A DNA stretch of 10,376 nt from assembly GCA_030146615.1 (NCBI GenBank), contig JASLBL010000396.1, forward strand, positions 1 to 10,376. Direction: 5' to 3'. The stretch is from Actinomycetes bacterium. GTDB lineage: Bacteria; Actinomycetota; CALGFH01. Below the pieces are notes generated by a model. The model did no database searches. It was not told the origin of the DNA and saw only the letters and a list, made by a program, of their open reading frames with translations. The position numbers and the translations under genes were made by a program. How positions within the stretch are numbered: the first letter of the stretch is position 1; each line of letters opens with the position of its first letter. Below, piece by piece: positions 6,264 to 10,376 of the stretch.

Positions 6264-7001
6264 TCAGCTGCTGGACCACGGTTGATCGTCGCGCTGGATG
6301 CCGGAGCCGCCCCTCCCTGCCTGGTGGGACTCGTCAGCATCAACAACAAGGAGCCCAAGTGGGGCATACAGTCGCCCGAGGTGCTCGACCATCCGCTGAC
6401 GATGGGTCGCCAGCGCGTCAGCCTCAGCCTCGAGCAGCCGGCGCTGGCGAACGGCGGCCTGCCAGGCCAACTCGGCGTCCTCTCGCGCCTTGGCGATGAG
6501 CGCTCGGGCCTCGCGGTCCGCTTGAGCCCGCAACTGCTCGGCGGTGCGGGTGGCCGCCGCGTGGATTCGGGCCCGTTCCAGCTCGGCCTCGCCCAGGAGC
6601 TGCCGAGCCTGCCGCTCAAGGCTGCTGGCCTGCTGAGCAGCTGTCTTTAGCCGGTCAGCAGCCTTCGCCCCGGCGGCCAGGATCGTTGCCTCGACGCGCC
6701 GGCCGGCCTCAGCCAGCAGCCTGGCGGCGACCACCCCAGCCTGCTCAAGCATCTGGGCCGTGTCCGCCTCACGGGCGACGGCCCCCTTCGGTCCTTGCCC
6801 TCGAGGTGGGTGGATGTCCAGCCGCAACTGAGACAGTGCTCGTTCGGCCTGGTCGCCCCGACGGCGTTCCTTAGCAAGCTGTTGCACCAGCTCGGCCGCA
6901 TGGGCGTCCACCAGACCCCGATCGTAGCCCCAGTCCGCCACTGCGAACCGCAGGCCGCTGTCGCTGGGATCGGCGGCGGTGTCGGATTCGCCGGCGGTCA
7001 T
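6264..7001 (-). CDS. DivIVA-like coiled-coil protein, first paralogue
   Basis: A 245-residue Ala/Arg/Glu-rich helical protein, the shortest and first transcribed of the three. The ATG at 6999-7001 has GGAG (7007-7010) 5 nt upstream. Residues 19-32 read FAVADWGYDRGLVD: the GYDR-x-LVD core is kept but the FP-x-VLR lead is changed. Residues 33-62 are Arg/Gln-rich. Residues 95-157 are a single module (LLAEAGRRVEA ... ERARIHAAA), followed by EQLRAQADREA, nearly identical to the last paralogue. Residues 178-221 have LAWQAA (W180) and RQRMVEHLGRLYAPLGLLVVD. The tail of about 24 residues is short and Gly/Ser-rich. No membrane segment. The shared C-terminal block makes this gene closer to the 3758-4756 paralogue than to the middle one. 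Function unknown; it may assemble with its paralogues. Confidence 0.8.
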   Translation of the reverse strand: MTAGESDTAADPSDSGLRFAVADWGYDRGLVDAHAAELVQQLAKERRRGDQAERALSQLRLDIHPPRGQGPKGAVAREADTAQMLEQAGVVAARLLAEAGRRVEATILAAGAKAADRLKTAAQQASSLERQARQLLGEAELERARIHAAATRTAEQLRAQADREARALIAKAREDAELAWQAAVRQRRLLEAEADALATHRQRMVEHLGRLYAPLGLLVVDADESHQAGRGGSGIQRDDQPWSSS

Positions 7002-7025
7002 GTCAGCTCCAACGCCTCATGGTCG

Positions 7026-7039
7026 GATCCTGCAGGATC
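7026..7039. promoter_or_regulatory. 14-bp perfect palindrome upstream of first coiled-coil gene
   Basis: GATCCTGCAGGATC lies 24 nt upstream of the ATG at 7001, between that gene and a divergent TetR-type remnant. Position and symmetry would suit an operator. A palindrome of this length is expected by chance about once in 10-20 kb, so its position is the only support. Confidence 0.25.
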
Positions 7040-7117
7040 GGCTTGGCATCAAAGCAGTCCCTTTGAAGCGCCGCCACTTCGGCCGTTCACGGGCAAGCCA
7101 TAACTGGAGCGCTGAAT

Positions 7118-7457
7118 ATGCACAACTGCCTCGCCACCCGACAAGTCCGCGCGCTTGCTGTCCAGCAGACAGTTGCGCCACCTGAGCTCACCGGCCAGGC
7201 GCAGCCAGCCGCCGCCGCCGCGATGGCCGGCCTGAAAGCGCGGATCGAGCGCCTGGCAGCGGCCGGGCTCCTCGGCGGGGCGCACCGTTGATGCTGCCGC
7301 CTGTGAGTTCCACGCCGTTTGCGAAGGACTGGCAGCCGTCGAGCTCCGTGGCCTCGTCCACGACGGCGACGAGGCACCGATCTGGCGCGACGCCCTCGGA
7401 GCCTTTGTCGCTGGTCTCGCGAGAACGCCAAGCACACTGACGCCCGAAGCCTCCTGA
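7118..7457 (+). pseudogene. C-terminal remnant of a TetR-family regulator (frameshifted)
   Basis: From the ATG at 7118 one frame gives AMAGLKARIERLAAAGLLGG before a TGA at 7289-7291. The adjacent frame continues VDAAACEFHAVCEGLAAVEL, then RGL, an acidic turn, and WRDALGAFVAGLAR, ending at TGA 7455-7457. Joined, this resembles the ligand-binding C-terminal (WHG-type) domain of TetR regulators, in which an R-x-x-x-AG-[LE]-L helix is followed by a [WF]HA...HGL...EL-x-G helix and a final W-x-x-AL-x-x-x-x-x-GL helix. The helix-turn-helix N-terminus is absent, and too little space remains before 7001 for a whole protein. The reading needs one frameshift near 7286. The region just after 7118 is unlike TetR. 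Dead as a DNA-binding regulator. Assignment is from pattern only. Confidence 0.45.
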
Positions 7458-7662
7458 AGCAGACGAGTAGCAACCGAGCGCTTTGAATTCTCGCCGTACC
7501 AATTCCGCTGCCGGAAGCGGCGTTGAGCGCGACCGGGCCCAGCAGCGATGCTGCAACCGCGAGGCATTATTCGGGTCGGCGAGCGCTGTGCAACGCCTGG
7601 AACGAGGTGACGACCTCGGGAGAGGGCCTTTCTCGCCCATCTGACCTGCGACAATGGAGCAT

Positions 7663-7709
7663 TGGTGCCCCTGGCAGGACTCGAACCTGCAACCTGCTGT
7701 TTAGGAGAT
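7663..7709 (-). other. tRNA-Arg(CCU) 3'-half remnant, putative attachment site (right)
   Basis: Minus strand: anticodon loop CTCCTAA (CCU; plus-strand AGG 7703-7705), ACAGC, variable loop, T arm GCAGG-TTCGAGT-CCTGC, acceptor CAGGGGC, A and encoded CCA (7663-7665). As with the left copy, no matching 5' half follows upstream on the minus strand (no GCCCCTG within 100 nt), so the tRNA is cut at the anticodon loop. It differs from the left copy at three positions. Two of these are paired T-stem bases (C:G versus A:T), so folding is kept. Confidence 0.8.
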
Positions 7710-7812
7710 AACTGCCAATCTTCCGCTCAGACCGGTCCAGTAGGGTCTAGGCAGCTCAGGTTGGGAAGGCATTCCGTTGAGTGCGGTCTGGTTGGCTGCA
7801 GTAGGGCCTGGT

Positions 7813-7845
7813 GGAATGACCGCGGGAATGACCAGCTGAGCAAGC
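7813..7845 (+). repeat. Short direct repeat X, right copies
   Basis: A partial copy GGAATGACCGC (7813-7823) is followed directly by a fuller copy at 7825-7845, which matches 3362-3381 apart from one inserted base and one mismatch. The X copies sit outside the two tRNA remnants, one on each side of the island. Confidence 0.35.
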
Positions 7846-7853
7846 GACGATAG

Positions 7854-8021
7854 GGTTGGGTTCACTGGCGGTCCGATACGCTGAGCGACGAGGAGCTGGT
7901 CCGGCTGGAGGAGGTTAGCCGGCCGCCGCTGCTGTATCCCTACTGGCATCAGGCCAAGACCGCCGCCGACCGGCTCGGCCCGGCCGACCTGTCGCTGCTT
8001 GATCCCCACCTGGCCGGGTGA
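7854..8021 (+). pseudogene. Aldo/keto reductase, C-terminal fragment
   Basis: The frame is open from 7854 (TAG at 7851-7853) to the TGA at 8019-8021. Its translation has LSDEELVRLEEVSRPPLLYP, then YWHQAKTAADRLGPADLSLL. This matches the last 45-50 residues of actinobacterial aldo/keto reductases (L[ST]-x-EEL-x-RL[DE]-EVS ... YP-x-W). The barrel with the catalytic tetrad is absent and no start or ribosome site is seen, so it is a 3' remnant left when sequence to its left was replaced. Its stop overlaps a GTG (8018) in the frame of the next gene, but that GTG is probably not used. Confidence 0.75.
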
Positions 8022-8123
8022 CCCGTCCAGCTCGCCCTCGATCAGCCTCGACGGGAGCGTTGGGGTTCACGGCCCGGACCGGTCGGGTTCCGTCGGGCCG
8101 GTGCCGGGGTTGCCGAGCGAACA

Positions 8124-8128
8124 GGGAG
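8124..8128 (+). promoter_or_regulatory. Ribosome binding site supporting GTG 8138
   Basis: GGGAG, 9 nt before the GTG at 8138-8140. It supports starting the aldo/keto reductase there rather than at GTG 8018, which would add 40 Arg/Gly-rich residues with no fold. Confidence 0.55.
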
Positions 8129-8137
8129 TGGGGTGCC

Positions 8138-9013
8138 GTGCAGCAACGACGACTGGGCCGCCTCGGGCATGAGAGCTCGGTCCTGATCTACGGGGCGGCC
8201 GCCCTGGCCGAGGTCGACCAGGACACCGCGGATGCCTCGGTTCAGCTGGCCCTGGACGCCGGGATCAACCACTTCGACGTCGCGGCCAGCTACGGCGACG
8301 CCGAGCTGCGGCTGGGCCCGTGGATGCCGAGCATCCGGGGCCGGATCTTCCTGGCCACCAAGACCGGCCTGCGGGACCGCGACCAGGCCTGGGCCCAGGT
8401 CAACCACAGCCTGGAGCGGCTCCAGACCGACCACCTGGACCTGATCCAGGTCCACGCCGTCGGCGACCTTGAGGAGCTGGACCTGGTGACCCGGCCCGGC
8501 GGGTCGCTGGAGGCGGTGGTCCGGGCCCGGGAGGAGGGGCTGGCGGCCGCGGTCGGGATCACCGGCCATGGGGACCAGGCCCCGGCGACCCACCTGGAGG
8601 CGCTTCGGCGGTTCCCGTTCGACACCGTGCTGTCGCCGCTCAACTGGGTGCTGGGCCGGGACCCGGCGTACCTGGCCGACTACCAGGCCCTGGTGGCCGA
8701 GATCCAGGCCCAGGACGTGGGGTTGATGATCATCAAGGCGGTGTCGCGCCGGAACTGGCCCGAGGAGCCGGCCGAGCATGGCTACAGCACCTGGTATGAG
8801 CCGTTCGACGACCAGGAGCGGATCGGTGCCGCGGTCGCCTGGGTCTTGGGGCATCCCGAGGTGACCGGGATCGCCACCCCCGGCGACGTCCGGCTCCTGC
8901 CGCAGCTGATCGAGGCCGAGCGGCGCCTGCCCGAGACCAGCCCGGCCGAGGCCGAACGGGTGCTTGCCCAGGCCACCGACTACAGCTCACCCTTCATCCA
9001 CATCCCCATCTGA
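8138..9013 (+). CDS. Aldo/keto reductase family oxidoreductase
   Basis: A 291-residue NAD(P)H-dependent oxidoreductase of the (beta/alpha)8 AKR fold. The GTG start at 8138 opens on the first beta strands (RRLGRLGHESSVLIYGAAAL). The catalytic tetrad is visible: D47 and Y52 in INHFDVAASYGDAE, K75 in FLATKTGL, and H106 in LDLIQVHAVG. Later landmarks are VRAREEGLAAAVGITGHG (128-145), SPLNWVLGR (166-174), MIIKAV (197-202), and WVLGHPEVTGIATPGD (235-250), the cofactor phosphate-binding side. It resembles the short bacterial subgroup (often annotated 'aldo/keto reductase', about 290-320 residues). The substrate is not evident. It follows an AKR fragment of a different subfamily by 116 nt; the gap contains a 7-bp inverted repeat CGGCCCG/CGGGCCG (8070-8100). 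It is convergent with the beta-galactosidase gene. Confidence 0.88.
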   Translation: MQQRRLGRLGHESSVLIYGAAALAEVDQDTADASVQLALDAGINHFDVAASYGDAELRLGPWMPSIRGRIFLATKTGLRDRDQAWAQVNHSLERLQTDHLDLIQVHAVGDLEELDLVTRPGGSLEAVVRAREEGLAAAVGITGHGDQAPATHLEALRRFPFDTVLSPLNWVLGRDPAYLADYQALVAEIQAQDVGLMIIKAVSRRNWPEEPAEHGYSTWYEPFDDQERIGAAVAWVLGHPEVTGIATPGDVRLLPQLIEAERRLPETSPAEAERVLAQATDYSSPFIHIPI

Positions 9014-9203
9014 CAATGACAAGCTGCAGACACCGATGGGAGGCGTGCCGTCGGCCTTGTGGTTGGCTGGATTCGTTCACGTCTTCTCGGATGGATCTGC
9101 CACCCTGCGAAGTGGACCGAGTCTCCCCAGGCGCTTCGGCAGGACCCCGGGTACGGCTGGCATATCCCACCACCCGCTGAATTGTGGCAACTGATCAGCC
9201 GAG

Positions 9204-9236
9204 TGATCACGTGCCGATCCCTGGTGACGTGATTCA
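9204..9236. terminator. Inverted repeat at the end of the beta-galactosidase gene
   Basis: TGATCACGT (9204-9212) pairs with ACGTGATTCA (9227-9236) apart from one bulged base, with a 14-nt loop. It overlaps the beta-galactosidase stop codon (9234-9236) and lies in the 220-nt gap between two convergent genes. No T run follows on either strand, so an intrinsic terminator is only possible; the palindromic GTGATCAC part could also be a protein site. Confidence 0.25.
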
Positions 9237-10376
9237 CCGACCTCCCGGCAGCGGGTCCAGAAGGACTGAGAAGGTCGCCGGGGCGGGATCGAGGCGGTAG
9301 GCAGGCAGGACGCCCGGCCCGCAGGACGCGGAGCCGATGCCCTGCTGGGCTCTGTCCAGGTTGATCCAGAGACGGTCGCCCTGGACGAGGTCGATGGGGT
9401 GGTGGGCCTCGTCGAGTTGCTCGCTGGTCCACGGCCGCACGGTGACGTCGATGGTGGGTTCGCCTCGAACCCGCAGGCCGCGCCCCTGGTCGTCGGTGAT
9501 GGTCGCCCAGCGCACGTCGGCGCGGTTGCCGTTCTCCTGAGGGTACAAGTAGGGGGTCTGGAGCTCCTCGACCGTTGCCGTGAAGCGGCCGATCCGGGCC
9601 GCCCGGCCGGTGTCGGCGTAGGCCTCGCCGGGGCCACGGCCGAACCACTCGACCTGGCCGAGCGCGGCCGGCACGGCCATGCGCAGGCCGAGTCGGGGCA
9701 GCGGACAAGGCCAGTCCCCCTCGGGGACGACCTCGACCTCTAGGCGCAGCCCGCCGTCCACGGCCGTCCACCGGTAGGTGGCGGCCACGCCCAGGTCGGT
9801 GGCCGCGGGCGCCACCCGGGTGCGCACGACCAGAGCCGCCTCCTCCACCGCGACCTGGGCGACCCGGTGCTGGAGCCGGTGCAGCCCGACCCGCCGCCAC
9901 AGCGGCTCCAGCGCCTCGCCGTGGTGGCCGCGGTCGTTGTCGGTCGGCGCCCGCCACAGGTCCAGACGCGGGCCGGTCACCGGCAGGTCGCCGATCCGCA
10001 CCAGTTCCCCGCCGGCGTCAAAGGTCCCAGGACCCACCGTCAGAGGGCTATGGACTACCGAACCCACACCCGCGCCTGGGTCGGTCGGGGTTACGGGGAG
10101 CTGGCCCCAGGCGATCTCGTGGCCGGCGTCGGCCCAGGGGTGGTCGGTCGCCAGGACGCCGCGGACCGTGACCCAGGACTCGGTGTCGGTGGGCGGCAAG
10201 GGCGGCACGGCGATCGTGGCGGTGTCGCCCGGACCCACCTGGGGGACCTCGAGATGGCCGGAGGCGACCGGAGCCCCCTCCGCCTCCAGCGTCCACTCGA
10301 AGGCGAGGTGGGAGAGGTCGAGGAAGGTGTGCAGGTTGGTGATGCGGATCCCGCCGTCGGGGTCGCCGGTGATGCG
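9234..10376 (-). CDS. Glycoside hydrolase family 2 beta-galactosidase, C-terminal part
   Basis: The last 380 residues of a LacZ-type GH2 enzyme, which hydrolyses terminal beta-galactosides; the gene starts beyond the right edge and the frame is open to base 10376. Numbering from the edge, residues 1-80 form an immunoglobulin-like domain (RITNLHTFLDLSHLAFEW at 11-28, equivalent to LacZ domain 4). From about 115 follows the Bgal_small_N/domain 5 fold: LWRAPTDND (140-148), WFGRGPGE (244-251), YPQENGNR (278-285; compare the PSENG of E. coli LacZ) and WINLDRAQQGIGSASCGPG (337-355). It ends DPLPGGR. The catalytic barrel with the acid/base and nucleophile glutamates is outside the window. An internal GTG at 10238 is not the start. 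Convergent with the aldo/keto reductase; an inverted repeat covers the stop. Confidence 0.92.
   Translation of the reverse strand, partial: RITGDPDGGIRITNLHTFLDLSHLAFEWTLEAEGAPVASGHLEVPQVGPGDTATIAVPPLPPTDTESWVTVRGVLATDHPWADAGHEIAWGQLPVTPTDPGAGVGSVVHSPLTVGPGTFDAGGELVRIGDLPVTGPRLDLWRAPTDNDRGHHGEALEPLWRRVGLHRLQHRVAQVAVEEAALVVRTRVAPAATDLGVAATYRWTAVDGGLRLEVEVVPEGDWPCPLPRLGLRMAVPAALGQVEWFGRGPGEAYADTGRAARIGRFTATVEELQTPYLYPQENGNRADVRWATITDDQGRGLRVRGEPTIDVTVRPWTSEQLDEAHHPIDLVQGDRLWINLDRAQQGIGSASCGPGVLPAYRLDPAPATFSVLLDPLPGGR

Larger units (their letters stand above)
3418..7709. mobile_element. Putative tRNA-Arg-bounded genomic island (4.3 kb)
   Basis: Two direct copies of a tRNA-Arg(CCU) 3' half bound this segment. 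The similarity continues just outside the CCA ends as a shared TGACCTGCG (3404-3412 and 7642-7650). Contents are three coiled-coil paralogues and a broken TetR-type remnant; no integrase, excisionase or replication gene is visible. Because both boundaries are 3' fragments, the intact tRNA that served as the original target should lie at higher coordinates, or was lost. The island may be a decayed integrative element, one unit of a tandem accretion at this tRNA, or a passive cargo that used another element's integrase. Confidence 0.5.

Noticed and set aside
3758..7001. ATP synthase b subunit or membrane-anchored stalk protein as identity of the coiled-coil genes
   Set aside because: None of the three has a hydrophobic N-terminal segment, and there are no neighbouring ATP synthase genes.
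3418..7709. CRISPR array or phage structural cluster within the island
   Set aside because: There are no regularly spaced repeats with unique spacers, and no integrase, terminase, capsid or tail gene in any frame.
7523..7711. 62-codon plus-strand frame ending GAPGRTRTCNLLFRR
   Set aside because: This peptide is the common false translation of a tRNA 3' end read antisense; it runs across the tRNA-Arg remnant.
8018..8137. Upstream GTG (8018) as start of the aldo/keto reductase, overlapping the previous stop
   Set aside because: The 40 extra residues are Arg/Gly/Pro-rich, not part of the AKR fold, and GTG 8138 has a nearby GGGAG.
8042..8854. 270-codon minus-strand open frame over the aldo/keto reductase
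   Set aside because: Shadow of a gene with an intact catalytic tetrad; GC-rich DNA keeps the antisense frame open.
8980..9957. 325-codon minus-strand open frame overlapping the beta-galactosidase end
   Set aside because: It overlaps the well-supported GH2 frame and is Arg/Pro/Gly/Ala-rich; no domain is recognisable.

Overview
This is high-GC DNA with GTG/ATG starts, GGAGG-type ribosome binding sites and strong G/C at third codon positions. Together with a FadE10-like acyl-CoA dehydrogenase, this points to an actinobacterium (Actinomycetota); species or family cannot be read from the window. Two housekeeping-type blocks flank a central accessory region.

Left block (1-2168): the 3' end of a hexapeptide-repeat/gamma-carbonic-anhydrase-like gene (+) converges, with 12 nt between stops, on a complete acyl-CoA dehydrogenase closely resembling mycobacterial FadE10 (-). 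Scrap zone (2169-3351): a stretch with no recognisable gene, then the reverse-strand tail of one transposase abutting a broken IS110-family transposase (+) that lacks its N-terminus and carries a frameshift and an internal stop.

Central island (about 3404-7709): two direct copies of the 3' half of a tRNA-Arg(CCU) gene, both read on the minus strand and both cut at the anticodon loop, bracket about 4.2 kb. This is the geometry left by tyrosine-integrase insertion into a tRNA gene, although no integrase is visible. Inside, three paralogous, Ala/Glu/Gln-rich coiled-coil genes lie in the same orientation (transcription order 7001->6264, 5987->5169, 4756->3758). All three share an N-terminal F-x5-GYDRxLVD motif reminiscent of the DivIVA domain, one conserved Trp in an A-W-[QH] context, and a C-terminal block typified by LRQRMVEQLGQVYAPLGL. 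The third gene in transcription order carries a 62-residue internal duplication. A frameshifted C-terminal remnant of a TetR-type regulator reads divergently from the first paralogue.

Right block (7854-10376): a C-terminal scrap of an aldo/keto reductase (+), a complete, different aldo/keto reductase-fold gene (+) with an intact D-Y-K-H tetrad, and, convergent to it, the C-terminal 380 residues of a GH2 beta-galactosidase (-) running off the window.

The most unusual content is the tRNA-bounded cluster of three DivIVA-like coiled-coil paralogues. It could be a polar-growth or cytoskeletal accessory module, or a structural scaffold; that function is inference.
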